From assembly GCA_964250615.1 (NCBI GenBank), contig CAXUGM010000004.1: a DNA stretch of 64,000 nucleotides, one strand, 5' to 3'. This DNA comes from Blautia sp900556555 (GTDB lineage: Bacteria > Bacillota > Clostridia > Lachnospirales > Lachnospiraceae). Under the pieces are notes generated by a model, which searched no databases, was not told the DNA's origin, and saw nothing but the letters and a program-made list of their open reading frames with translations. Positions 51,838 to 59,795 of this stretch are shown one piece after another. Positions within the stretch are counted from its first letter, which is position 1, and each line of letters begins with the position of its first letter. Made by a program: the position numbers and the translations under genes.

Positions 51838-53139
51838 ATGAAGTGTGAAAGATGTGGGAAAGAACTTTCCGGGCTTGACTTATATTGTGAGCGTTGTGGA
51901 AAAGCTGTTTTTCCGGAATACATGGATGAAGCTGATATTTGGGCTTACTATAAAACAGACGAAGAGTTGGCAGAAATCCTGAAAGCAGAAGAAGGGCAGG
52001 AGACAAAAGAAACTAAAAAGTCTCTCTGGGAAGCAGCACTTTTAAAAGAACAGGAAACAGAAGCAGAGAGCCTGGAGCCTGAGTCAGAATCTGAGACAGA
52101 AGTACCGGAGCTTGAGACAAAACCGGAACCAGAACTATCAGAGGCAGAGCCTGAACCAGAAGTGCCAGAGCTGGAGGTCGTGTCAGAAGCAGAAGTGCTG
52201 GAGCCGGATGCAGAACCGGAAGTAGAGACAGAACCGGATGCAGAACATCTGGAAACTGCCCAAGAGGAGGCGGAAGAAAAGGAACCTCAAGAAGAGACAG
52301 AAGATATTTCTGAACAAGAGGAATGGGATTTTAATGATGACGATGACGAAGAGGAAGATGAGGTATCTTCTCTGACACCTGAAATGAAAAAGGTCAGAAG
52401 ATGGAAGAGAGGACTTATCAGTCTGTTTCTTATTCTCTGCCTTGGCGCAGGTATTTTTCTTGGATTTCATCGTATAAAAAAAATGGAACAGCAGGAAAAA
52501 GAGTATTATAAGAATATAGAAGGTAATACGAAACAAGAAGCGGTTTCAAGTGAAGTGCCTGCAGAAATTCCAGAAGAAGAAAAGGATACAGAGCCTTCAG
52601 AGGAAGAAACACCTGTAGCAGCAGAGCCTCAGGAAGAAGAACCAAAAGAAGAGCCAAAGCAAGAATACTTTAAACTTGTAAATGCAGATGAAATCGATTT
52701 CTCCAAGTATCAGAAACTTTCGGTGGCCAGTACAGAAGAAAACTCCGTAAAAGAGTCAGAATCTTATGATTACAGCGCAAAAAGTGCAGTGGATGGAGAT
52801 GTAAGCACCTCCTGGCAGGAAAATGAAGAAGGAGCCGGAGAAGGAAAAGGATTTCAGATGACTTTGGATGGGCCTCATAAAATACGGTATGTTGTATTGC
52901 ACCTGGGCAACTGGAGAAGTGACCAGCTCTGGGATTATAATGCAAGACCTAAAACACTTACCATACAGGTAGGCGACCAGCAGGTAAAAGATGTAGAATT
53001 TTCCAATGAAAAGAAAAAATTCTGTCTTTCTTTTGATGAACCTGTGGAAGCATCTTATATTTCTCTCTATATAAAAGAAGCATATGAGGGTTCACGCTGG
53101 CAGGATAACTGCATCTCAGAAGTAGAACTATACGAATAA
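51838..53139 (+). CDS. Zinc-ribbon, acidic, single-pass membrane protein with C-terminal discoidin-like (NADase-type glycan-binding) domain
   Basis: The 433-residue protein starts with a zinc ribbon (Cys3, Cys6, Cys17, Cys20). A very acidic Glu/Pro-rich region follows (about 75-178). One membrane segment lies at about 191-210 with basic residues on both sides, then a second acidic linker. The last 150 residues form a beta-rich discoidin-like domain (SAKSAVDGDVSTSWQE, RYVVLHLGNWRS, AYEGSRWQDNCISEVELYE). The ribbon should be cytoplasmic and the domain outside. It is 30 bases after cbiC and before the terminator, so it is probably co-transcribed with the cobamide genes. The role is unknown. Confidence 0.8.
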   Translation: MKCERCGKELSGLDLYCERCGKAVFPEYMDEADIWAYYKTDEELAEILKAEEGQETKETKKSLWEAALLKEQETEAESLEPESESETEVPELETKPEPELSEAEPEPEVPELEVVSEAEVLEPDAEPEVETEPDAEHLETAQEEAEEKEPQEETEDISEQEEWDFNDDDDEEEDEVSSLTPEMKKVRRWKRGLISLFLILCLGAGIFLGFHRIKKMEQQEKEYYKNIEGNTKQEAVSSEVPAEIPEEEKDTEPSEEETPVAAEPQEEEPKEEPKQEYFKLVNADEIDFSKYQKLSVASTEENSVKESESYDYSAKSAVDGDVSTSWQENEEGAGEGKGFQMTLDGPHKIRYVVLHLGNWRSDQLWDYNARPKTLTIQVGDQQVKDVEFSNEKKKFCLSFDEPVEASYISLYIKEAYEGSRWQDNCISEVELYE

Positions 53140-53146
53140 AAACTAA

Positions 53147-53200
53147 AAAAGGCAGATGGGATTTTGGTATCATACTCGAATCCCCATCTGTCTTTTGTTT
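53147..53200. terminator. Bidirectional terminator at the end of the cobamide operon
   Basis: AAAAGGCAGATGGGATT (from 53147) pairs with AATCCCCATCTGTCTTTT (to 53196), followed by GTTTTT. A-rich sequence on the other side lets it serve the convergent cbiMNQ(O-K) transcript. Confidence 0.85.
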
Positions 53201-54865
53201 TTACAAATTATTTATTTTTCTTAGATGTTCAACCAGGATTTTCCGGATTCCCGGATATTCGCCAAGTCCTTTGATTACGGTCTCTACCTCAAAGCCTTGA
53301 GCTTTAAACTGGCTATACCAGGATTCCGGGTCATCACCTGCCATATCATTTTTCGCATGGTCACCTGCCACGATCATAAAAGGTGCAAGAATCACTTTAG
53401 AAGGCTCATAAGCCTTCACCATTTTCATCAGAGATTCCATAGAAGGATAAGCCTCTACAGTTCCCAGGAAAATATTGGAATAACCCATATCTTTAAAGGT
53501 ATAATCAAGTGCTGCATAGATTGCGTTTGCATAGTGGGTTGTTCCGTGTCCCATCAGTACCAGAACTTCTTCTTTTTTCAAATCAGAAAACTCATGAGCA
53601 ATGGACTGGATTACAGCCTGGCTGTCTTCTTCACTGGTGAGGAGCGGGTCTCCAAAAGAGATTGAATGAAAAGATTTTTGGAAAGAAAGAGCGTCTTCTT
53701 TCATGAGATCATTTTCAATTCCGTTAATGACATGGGTGGGCTGTATAAGCACATCTGTGATTCCGTCATGCAGCATCTGTTCCATAGCTTCTTTTACCGT
53801 GTGAATAAGGAAATTGTCACGGTTTCTTACCTTTTTAATAATCATTTTGCTGGTCCATGCCCGGTAAAGGGGATATTCAGGGAAAGCATCCTGCATATCC
53901 TTTTCGATGGCATCAATGGTCACCTTGCGGGTGTCTGCATGGCTGGTACCAAAACTTACTGCTAAAATAGCTTTTTTTGTTTCTGTTGACACGATTGGTT
54001 TTCCTCCGTAATGTTGGTTTAAATTAATATCTGCAATATATCCTTCCAAAGTTTTTAAATTTTTAGGAAGTGGAAGAGAGGATTTTAAAATTCCCTTCCT
54101 GCAGAGACTTTCAAATAATTCCAGAACAGCTGGTGGTTCTAGGTTCGTTTGATGCAGGGCAACCGGATTGCTGAATACCTGGGCTGGTGTTCCATGTATC
54201 AGGACCTTTCCTTCATGGAATAGTAGTACTTCATCTGCCCATTCATAAGCATAATTAACATCATGCGTAGCCATACACACCGTAATCCCCTGTTCTGTGA
54301 GCTGGTCAACAATATGGTTTACCATGGTGGTATGCTTCGGATCTAGGGCAGCAGCCGGCTCGTCAAGAATAATCACATCAGGATGCATGACCAGAATGTC
54401 AGCAATGGAGACTTGTTTTTTCTGGCCTCCGCTCAGTGCGTGAGTAGGTTTATGACGAAAAGGCGTAATTTCCAGATAATCAATGACGCCTTCCACTTCT
54501 CTGGCTGCCTGTTCCTCTGATACACCTAAATTCAAGATTCCAAAAGAGATTTCCTGATATACACTGGCAGAAAATAACTGGTTATCCGGGTCCTGAAATA
54601 CGATGCCGACTTTGCTGCGGAGTTTCAGCAGGCTCTTTTTATCATACTTGATTTCCTTTCCATTAAAGTATAATTTCCCTGACTGGGGTTTCAGAATTCC
54701 TGTACAGCAGAGAAAAAAGGTGGATTTTCCACTTCCGTTTGCCCCCATAAAGGCGACTTTTTGCCCACGCTTAATTTCCAGGGAAAGTCCGTTTAAGGAA
54801 TGGCTTTGTTCATCATCATAAGAAAAATATAAATCTTCTGCTTTTAAAATGATATCTGAGTTCAT
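53201..54865 (-). CDS. Fusion of cobalt ECF transporter ATPase CbiO and sirohydrochlorin cobaltochelatase CbiK
   Basis: The 554-residue protein joins two functions. Residues 1-280 are CbiO: Walker A GANGSGKST (41-49), Q-loop FQDPDNQLF, signature LSGGQKKQ (144-151), Walker B VIILDEP and the switch His201. Residues about 296-554 are CbiK: LAVSFGTSHADTR, the metal-ligand His440 in MGHGTTHYAN, Glu471 region GTVEAYPS, and His503 in AGDHAKND. The spacing matches the two active-site His of Salmonella CbiK. The start at 54865 follows GGAGGAG and overlaps cbiQ by 4 bases. Import energy and cobalt insertion are thus encoded in one chain. Confidence 0.94.
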   Translation of the reverse strand: MNSDIILKAEDLYFSYDDEQSHSLNGLSLEIKRGQKVAFMGANGSGKSTFFLCCTGILKPQSGKLYFNGKEIKYDKKSLLKLRSKVGIVFQDPDNQLFSASVYQEISFGILNLGVSEEQAAREVEGVIDYLEITPFRHKPTHALSGGQKKQVSIADILVMHPDVIILDEPAAALDPKHTTMVNHIVDQLTEQGITVCMATHDVNYAYEWADEVLLFHEGKVLIHGTPAQVFSNPVALHQTNLEPPAVLELFESLCRKGILKSSLPLPKNLKTLEGYIADINLNQHYGGKPIVSTETKKAILAVSFGTSHADTRKVTIDAIEKDMQDAFPEYPLYRAWTSKMIIKKVRNRDNFLIHTVKEAMEQMLHDGITDVLIQPTHVINGIENDLMKEDALSFQKSFHSISFGDPLLTSEEDSQAVIQSIAHEFSDLKKEEVLVLMGHGTTHYANAIYAALDYTFKDMGYSNIFLGTVEAYPSMESLMKMVKAYEPSKVILAPFMIVAGDHAKNDMAGDDPESWYSQFKAQGFEVETVIKGLGEYPGIRKILVEHLRKINNL

Positions 54866-55638
54866 GAATAAAATCTCCTCCAAAGGGCAAATAAAAATAA
54901 ACAGGTGTCGAACAGTATGATTGCCAGAATCACTTTTTTCTTAGGCGGCCTGGTTTCTGATAAAACACGGATGTTTCCGTCATAGCAGCGGGCCTCCATG
55001 GCATCGTACAGCCTGTTAGAACGGCTCATGGCACGAATCATAAGAACAGAGCCAAGCTTTCCGAAAGAATTCAGGGCTGTTCTATAATCTTTATTTCCAA
55101 GCCTGCATTCCTGTGCTACAGAAATGGCAGAAGCTGTATTTAATAGTATAAAAATAAAACGGTAGATCAAAAGCATCAGTTCAATCAGCAGCTTTGGACA
55201 ATGAAGTTTTCGCAGCACTTCCAGAATGTCCGGCATAGGGGTGCTGAATGCCAGAAAATACAGGCAGGACACCGCAGACAATGCAGTAAGGATTAACTGT
55301 ACTGCATATTGGAGTGCAGCCCGGCTGGAAGTCAGATACCAACTGCCAAGTTGAATAGCAAATAAGTCCAGAGGCGTCCTTTTTATATTTAATACAATAG
55401 CGAGTGTGCTTAATAACAAAAACGCTAGGGGAATGGTAAGAAATTTTAAATAACGAGAAACAGGGATTCCTCCTTTCCAGACGGTCAGAATCCCTGTCAC
55501 TGCTAATACAATACATGCCACTGCTATGGAACGACTCATTACACAGATGCAAAGTGTAATCAAAGCAAAGGCAAATTTTTCCCCGGGGTTTTCATATCTA
55601 AGCTTTGATTGATAACAGAGCTTATCAATGACAATCAT
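54862..55638 (-). CDS. cbiQ: Cobalt ECF transporter transmembrane component CbiQ
   Basis: CbiQ is the T component that links the ATPase to the CbiM/CbiN substrate unit. The 258 residues carry about five membrane segments. The cytoplasmic coupling motifs are visible near the end (MIRAMSRSNRLYDAMEARCYDG, where the AMEARCY part is the hallmark). It sits 10 bases after cbiN and overlaps the CbiO-CbiK start. Confidence 0.93.
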   Translation of the reverse strand: MIVIDKLCYQSKLRYENPGEKFAFALITLCICVMSRSIAVACIVLAVTGILTVWKGGIPVSRYLKFLTIPLAFLLLSTLAIVLNIKRTPLDLFAIQLGSWYLTSSRAALQYAVQLILTALSAVSCLYFLAFSTPMPDILEVLRKLHCPKLLIELMLLIYRFIFILLNTASAISVAQECRLGNKDYRTALNSFGKLGSVLMIRAMSRSNRLYDAMEARCYDGNIRVLSETRPPKKKVILAIILFDTCLFLFALWRRFYS

Positions 55639-55648
55639 GGGAATCTCC

Positions 55649-55945
55649 TTATTCTTTCATCCATTTTTTACGTTCAACAAAGCGGCCCATAATAAAGGCA
55701 ATGATACCTACACCAATTCCGGTCTGTACACAGAACAACATACTTTCTACTTCTCCTGGGAGTTCACCACCCAGAAGCTGTTCAAAAATAGGAGTTGCCC
55801 ATGGCTCGTAAGAAGAATCCACTTCTTCCACAACCGTACTTCCGGCATCATCAGAACCACCGAATTCTGCATCCTTCAGTACAAATAAAGGAATAAATGC
55901 AATTAAAAAAATAGCAACGATTAAAGCAATTACAGTTTTCTTCAT
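55649..55945 (-). CDS. cbiN: Cobalt ECF transporter small component CbiN
   Basis: CbiN is a small two-pass membrane protein that helps CbiM load cobalt. The 98 residues have a first membrane helix near the N-terminus, an extracytoplasmic stretch (EFGGSDDAGSTVVEEV), the motif YEPWATPIFE and a second helix. It lies one base after cbiM. Confidence 0.93.
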   Translation of the reverse strand: MKKTVIALIVAIFLIAFIPLFVLKDAEFGGSDDAGSTVVEEVDSSYEPWATPIFEQLLGGELPGEVESMLFCVQTGIGVGIIAFIMGRFVERKKWMKE

Positions 55946-55946
55946 T

Positions 55947-56693
55947 TTATTTTGCCTCCTTTAAAATTCCCATAGCACGAAGCTCAGGTTTTGCATAGGT
56001 TTCCAGTCCCATGAAAATGACAACCGTAATGATTCCCTCTATGATTGCCAGTGGAACCTGGGTAGGAGCAAAAATCATCATAAATTTTCCTAGTGCTACG
56101 CCAAAAGTAGTATCGGCATTGTGGGCAATTGCTAACTGTCCAGCAGTTACACAGTATGTAAATAAATCACCAAGACTTGCAGCCAGGAAAACAGAAACCC
56201 ATTTATTAACCTTTAATTTTTGACAGAGTTTATAGATTCCATAAGAAACAAAAGGTCCTGCGATCGCCATGGAGAAGGTGTTTGCTCCAATGGTAGTCAG
56301 ACCGCCGTGTGCCAGCAGGATTGCCTGGAACAGCAGTACAATAAGACCGAGAATAGAAACTGCAGCAGGTCCGAAAAGAATCGCACCAAGACCGGTTCCT
56401 GTCATGTGGGAACAGCTTCCTGTCACAGATGGAATCTTCAGTGAAGAAATCACAAAGATAAATGCACCGGACATGGCCAGCATGGTAACCAGGTTTCTGT
56501 GTTCATTTAAGGTTTTTTTGATAGACATAAATCCTGCAATCAAAAATGGAACACAAAGCACTCCCCATGCGATACAGAAACTTCCCGGAAGGTAACCTTC
56601 CATAATGTGCATGGCACTGACGTTTGGTACAATGCCGAAGGTAAGTGCAAATGCACTTGCTAAAATCAGGATTTGTTTTTCTTTTTTACTCAT
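55947..56693 (-). CDS. cbiM: Cobalt ECF transporter substrate-binding component CbiM
   Basis: CbiM binds Co2+ through its mature N-terminus. The 248-residue precursor has a signal peptide (ILILASAFALTFGIVPNVSA) followed by MHIMEGYLPG, where Met1 and His2 of the mature protein bind the metal. Later motifs are the His region GSCSHMTGTGLGAILFGP and GGLTTIGANTFSMAIAGP. It is the first gene of the minus-strand cobalt operon, behind a B12 riboswitch. AGAAGGGAGAAG precedes the ATG. Confidence 0.95.
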   Translation of the reverse strand: MSKKEKQILILASAFALTFGIVPNVSAMHIMEGYLPGSFCIAWGVLCVPFLIAGFMSIKKTLNEHRNLVTMLAMSGAFIFVISSLKIPSVTGSCSHMTGTGLGAILFGPAAVSILGLIVLLFQAILLAHGGLTTIGANTFSMAIAGPFVSYGIYKLCQKLKVNKWVSVFLAASLGDLFTYCVTAGQLAIAHNADTTFGVALGKFMMIFAPTQVPLAIIEGIITVVIFMGLETYAKPELRAMGILKEAK

Positions 56694-56751
56694 TTTTCTT
56701 CTCCCTTCTGATGTAACAATCCTATTCCGAAATTTTTATAAGAATTTCGGG

Positions 56752-56784
56752 CAAAAAAAAGACCTGTCCGGCGAAACCGACAGG
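56752..56784 (-). terminator. Riboswitch-linked terminator before cbiM
   Basis: On the minus strand CCTGTCGG pairs with CCGGACAGG (one bulged base) around TTTCG, followed by TC and eight T's. A separate palindrome (CCGAAATT/AATTTCGG, about 56728-56750) lies between it and the cbiM ribosome site. Confidence 0.9.
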
Positions 56785-56889
56785 CTATCAGAAGAACAAG
56801 AGGTGATAGCAGAGATGATAAGAAATTGAAATCTACTATGAGCCAACCTGTTCTTACACTAGGCCATCGTTCGTAACCTGTGTAAATTT

Positions 56890-57060
56890 CCTGTACAAGG
56901 CAGGTCTTCTGACTCGGGTATCTTCACTGTATTTTGCCTTCCCAGATATCTACTTTCCAGTGGCATTGTTAAAATACAACTCCTCCCACACAGCGGCGTG
57001 ACCGTGCAAGCTTCTCACTTAACTTTCCTATTCTCCTGTATTCACAGGCACCTCGTGACA
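56890..57060 (-). ncRNA. Cobalamin (B12) riboswitch upstream of cbiM
   Basis: Reading the minus strand, the blocks GGTGCC, GGGAAGG-type, GCCACTG, the B12-box-like GAGTCAGAAGACCTGCC and the flanking stems are in order for a full-length B12 riboswitch. It ends before a strong terminator, so high cobamide should shut off cobalt import and insertion. Confidence 0.93.
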
Positions 57061-57075
57061 TTCAATTCTGCATTT

Positions 57076-57103
57076 ATTGTAGCACATTCCACAAATTTGT
57101 CAA
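57076..57103 (-). promoter_or_regulatory. Promoter of the cobalt transport operon
   Basis: On the minus strand TTGACA (57098-57103), 16 bases, TACAAT (57076-57081) preceded by TGC. It lies just upstream of the riboswitch. Confidence 0.8.
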
Positions 57104-57126
57104 TGAAATTACAAAAAAACTGGAAG

Positions 57127-57155
57127 TTGCACCATAAAGAATTCTATGCTAAGAT
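57127..57155 (+). promoter_or_regulatory. Promoter of the hemA operon
   Basis: TTGCAC (57127-57132), 17 bases, TAAGAT (57150-57155) preceded by TGC (extended -10). It is divergent from the cobalt operon promoter. No riboswitch was seen on this side. Confidence 0.65.
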
Positions 57156-57194
57156 GAAAAAAGTTAAGAAACCAAAGATATGGGAGAAAAAAAC

Positions 57195-58427
57195 ATGAGT
57201 ATATCCATGATAGGGATTGATTACAGCAGAGCATCTGTTGATATCCGGGCTCAATTTTCTTTTACAAAAAAGAATGCAGTGACAGCCCTGGAACATTTAA
57301 AACAGGAATCCGGTATTCTGGGAGGAGTTCTTTTGTCCACCTGTAACCGTATGGAACTGTGGGCAAGCACCCAGGAGGACTGGCAAGGTTCTCTTTATGA
57401 TTTTTTGTGCAGAGAAAAAGAAAAAGAACCAGAAGCATACCGGCAGTATTTCGTGGAACGGACAGGGGAAGCAGCAGCAGAGCATCTCTTTTATCTGACC
57501 AGTGGATTGAAATCCCAGATTCTGGCAGAAGATCAGATCATCACACAGGTAAAAGATGCCCTGGCACTTTCCAGAGAAGCTTACTGTACCGATAATGTGC
57601 TGGAAGTTTTGTTTCGGAAAGCAGTTACAGGAGCAAAAAGGGTCAAAACAGAAGTGACCTTCTCCAGAGGAAACAGCTCTGTGATTCACCAGGCAATTGA
57701 GAAGCTTCGCCAGCAGGGATATGAACTGACAGGAAAAACCTGTATGGTCATCGGAAACGGTGAAATGGGCAAAGTCACTGCCATGGCACTTCGGGAGGCA
57801 GGGGCGGATGTCACAGTTACTGTGCGGCAGTATAGAAGCGGTATCGTAACCATTCCGCCGGGATGTGACAGAATCAATTACGGAGAGCGGATGGCATTTC
57901 TCCCAAAATGTGATCTGGCTGTCAGTGCAACCGCAAGTCCAAATTACACACTGACAAAAGAATTGCTGGAACAGGCAGATTTGAAAAAGAATCTGATTTT
58001 AATCGACCTGGCGGTTCCAAGGGATATGGAGCCTGAGATCGCACAGCTTCCACAAATTACCCTGTATGATATTGACAGCTTTAAAATCGATGCATCTTCC
58101 CCGGTGCTTCAGGAGAGCATGGAGAAAGCCGGTGCGATCCTCAGTGAAGAAATTGGAGATTTTTATAACTGGTATCAGGGCCGGGAGCTGATTCCGAGAA
58201 TCCAGGAAATCAAGGCAGATGCGGTGGAAGATTTTAATCTGCGGATTATGAAGATTTTGCGGAAAACACCGATGGAAGAAAAAGACAGGGAAGAACTATT
58301 AAAGGCCATGGACACAGCGGCCGGAAAAGTGGTAAATAAAATGATTTTCGGACTTCGTGATTTCCTGGAACCAAAAGAGTTTATCAGTTGTGTGGAAGGA
58401 TTGGAACGGCTGTATGAAGAAGAATAG
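57195..58427 (+). CDS. hemA: Glutamyl-tRNA reductase
   Basis: HemA reduces glutamyl-tRNA to glutamate-1-semialdehyde, the first step of C5 tetrapyrrole synthesis. The 410 residues have the nucleophile Cys50 in STCNRMELW, LAEDQIITQVKDAL, the NADPH-binding VIGNGEMGKVTAMAL, and a C-terminal dimerisation helix. The start at 57195 is 8 bases after GGGAG; an ATG at 57180 overlaps that site. It leads a six-gene tetrapyrrole operon. Confidence 0.95.
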   Translation: MSISMIGIDYSRASVDIRAQFSFTKKNAVTALEHLKQESGILGGVLLSTCNRMELWASTQEDWQGSLYDFLCREKEKEPEAYRQYFVERTGEAAAEHLFYLTSGLKSQILAEDQIITQVKDALALSREAYCTDNVLEVLFRKAVTGAKRVKTEVTFSRGNSSVIHQAIEKLRQQGYELTGKTCMVIGNGEMGKVTAMALREAGADVTVTVRQYRSGIVTIPPGCDRINYGERMAFLPKCDLAVSATASPNYTLTKELLEQADLKKNLILIDLAVPRDMEPEIAQLPQITLYDIDSFKIDASSPVLQESMEKAGAILSEEIGDFYNWYQGRELIPRIQEIKADAVEDFNLRIMKILRKTPMEEKDREELLKAMDTAAGKVVNKMIFGLRDFLEPKEFISCVEGLERLYEEE

Positions 58428-58899
58428 AGAAAAAAAATTATTTCCACTCTTTACGGATTTAAGCGAAAAAAAGGCAGTCGTGTTCGGAGCGGGAACCATT
58501 GCCACAAGAAGAGTGAAAACACTGATTTCCTTTGCCGGGGAAATTCGTGTCATCGCACCAGAAGCTTCCGGTGAAATCCTTGCTCTGGCGGAAAAAGGAG
58601 AGATTATTTACCAGGAAAAATCCTACGAAAGAGAAGATCTTTATGATGCAGATCTTGTCCTGGCAGCTACGGATGATGGAAAAATAAATGAGGATATTTA
58701 CAGTGCCTGCAAATGTCTGGGAATTCTGGTCAATGTTGCCAGTGACCAGAAAAAATGTGATTTTCATTTTCCGGCAGTCATAGAGCAGGAGGGGGTTGTC
58801 ATAGGGATTAATGCAGGGGGAAAAGACCACAAAAAAGTAAAAGAAGTCAGACAGAACGTGGAAACATACCTAACAAGCAGCAGGGAGGAATCAGAATGA
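58414..58899 (+). CDS. Precorrin-2 dehydrogenase / sirohydrochlorin ferrochelatase-like (CysG N-terminal domain)
   Basis: The 161-residue protein matches the Met8/SirC/CysG-N family that oxidises precorrin-2 to sirohydrochlorin with NAD. The Rossmann motif is VFGAGTIATRRVKTL, and LVLAATDD and NVASDQKKCDFHFPA are typical. It supplies sirohydrochlorin to CbiK. The protein ends soon after the dehydrogenase domain, so ferrochelatase ability is uncertain. The start at 58414 overlaps hemA by 14 bases. Confidence 0.9.
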   Translation: MKKNREKKLFPLFTDLSEKKAVVFGAGTIATRRVKTLISFAGEIRVIAPEASGEILALAEKGEIIYQEKSYEREDLYDADLVLAATDDGKINEDIYSACKCLGILVNVASDQKKCDFHFPAVIEQEGVVIGINAGGKDHKKVKEVRQNVETYLTSSREESE

Positions 58900-59795
58900 G
58901 ACAGGTAGTAATTGGCAGCAGAGAGAGTAAGCTGGCTGTGGTGCAAAGTGAAATGGTAAAAGCGTATATATTGGAGCATGCCAGGGATATCCAGGTAAAC
59001 ATTCTTACCATGAAAACGACAGGAGATAAAATCCTGGACAAAACATTGGATAAAATCGGAGGAAAGGGCCTGTTTGTCAAAGAGCTTGACCGGGCACTTC
59101 TGGATAAAAAAAGCGACATTTCCGTGCACAGCCTGAAAGACATGCCCATGGAGGTTCCCAAAGAACTTCCTTTAGTGGCTTTTTCCAAAAGAGAAGACCC
59201 AAGAGATGTGCTGGTACTTCCAGGAGGGAAAACAGAATTAGACCTTACAAAACCTATCGGATGTTCAAGCCAGAGACGTATTCTGCAATTAAAAGAATTG
59301 TATCCGGAAGCGGTTTGTAAAAGTGTGAGAGGAAATGTACAGACCAGGCTTGCAAAACTGGACAGCGGAGAGTACAGTGCACTGATTCTGGCAGCAGCCG
59401 GGTTAAAGAGGCTTGGACTGGAAGAGCGGATTTCAAGATATTTTGAACCGGAAGAAATGATTCCGGCAGCCGGACAGGGAATTCTTGCCGTACAGGGAAG
59501 AGCCGGAGAGGATGTTTCTTATCTCGACGGTTTTCAAGACGAAAAAGGATATTATGCAGCAGTGGGAGAACGGGCTTTTGTAAGGTATTTAGACGGCGGG
59601 TGCTCATCACCCATTGCCGCTCACGCAATCGTGGATGATGAGGAAATGACACTGCTGGGACTTTATTATGATGAAAATACCGGAAACTACAAAAAGGGCA
59701 GCATCAAAGGAGCAAAGCAGGAAGCAGAAAGCCTTGGGATTGCTCTGGCAAAACAGCTTCAGGAAGCTTGCAGAAAGGACGGTATCAGGAGATGA
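58896..59795 (+). CDS. hemC: Porphobilinogen deaminase (hydroxymethylbilane synthase)
   Basis: HemC links four porphobilinogens into hydroxymethylbilane. The 299 residues have GSRESKLAVVQSEMV, GDKILDKTLDKIGGKGLFVKEL (part), HSLKDMPMEVP and RGNVQTRLAKLDSGEY. Cys236 in GGCSSPIAAHA holds the dipyrromethane cofactor. It overlaps the previous stop as ATGA. Confidence 0.96.
   Translation: MRQVVIGSRESKLAVVQSEMVKAYILEHARDIQVNILTMKTTGDKILDKTLDKIGGKGLFVKELDRALLDKKSDISVHSLKDMPMEVPKELPLVAFSKREDPRDVLVLPGGKTELDLTKPIGCSSQRRILQLKELYPEAVCKSVRGNVQTRLAKLDSGEYSALILAAAGLKRLGLEERISRYFEPEEMIPAAGQGILAVQGRAGEDVSYLDGFQDEKGYYAAVGERAFVRYLDGGCSSPIAAHAIVDDEEMTLLGLYYDENTGNYKKGSIKGAKQEAESLGIALAKQLQEACRKDGIRR

Noticed and set aside
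51838..52700. Glu/Pro-rich repeats read as a tandem-repeat or mobile element
   Set aside because: The repeats are low-complexity coding sequence within one intact frame, not DNA repeats with target sites.
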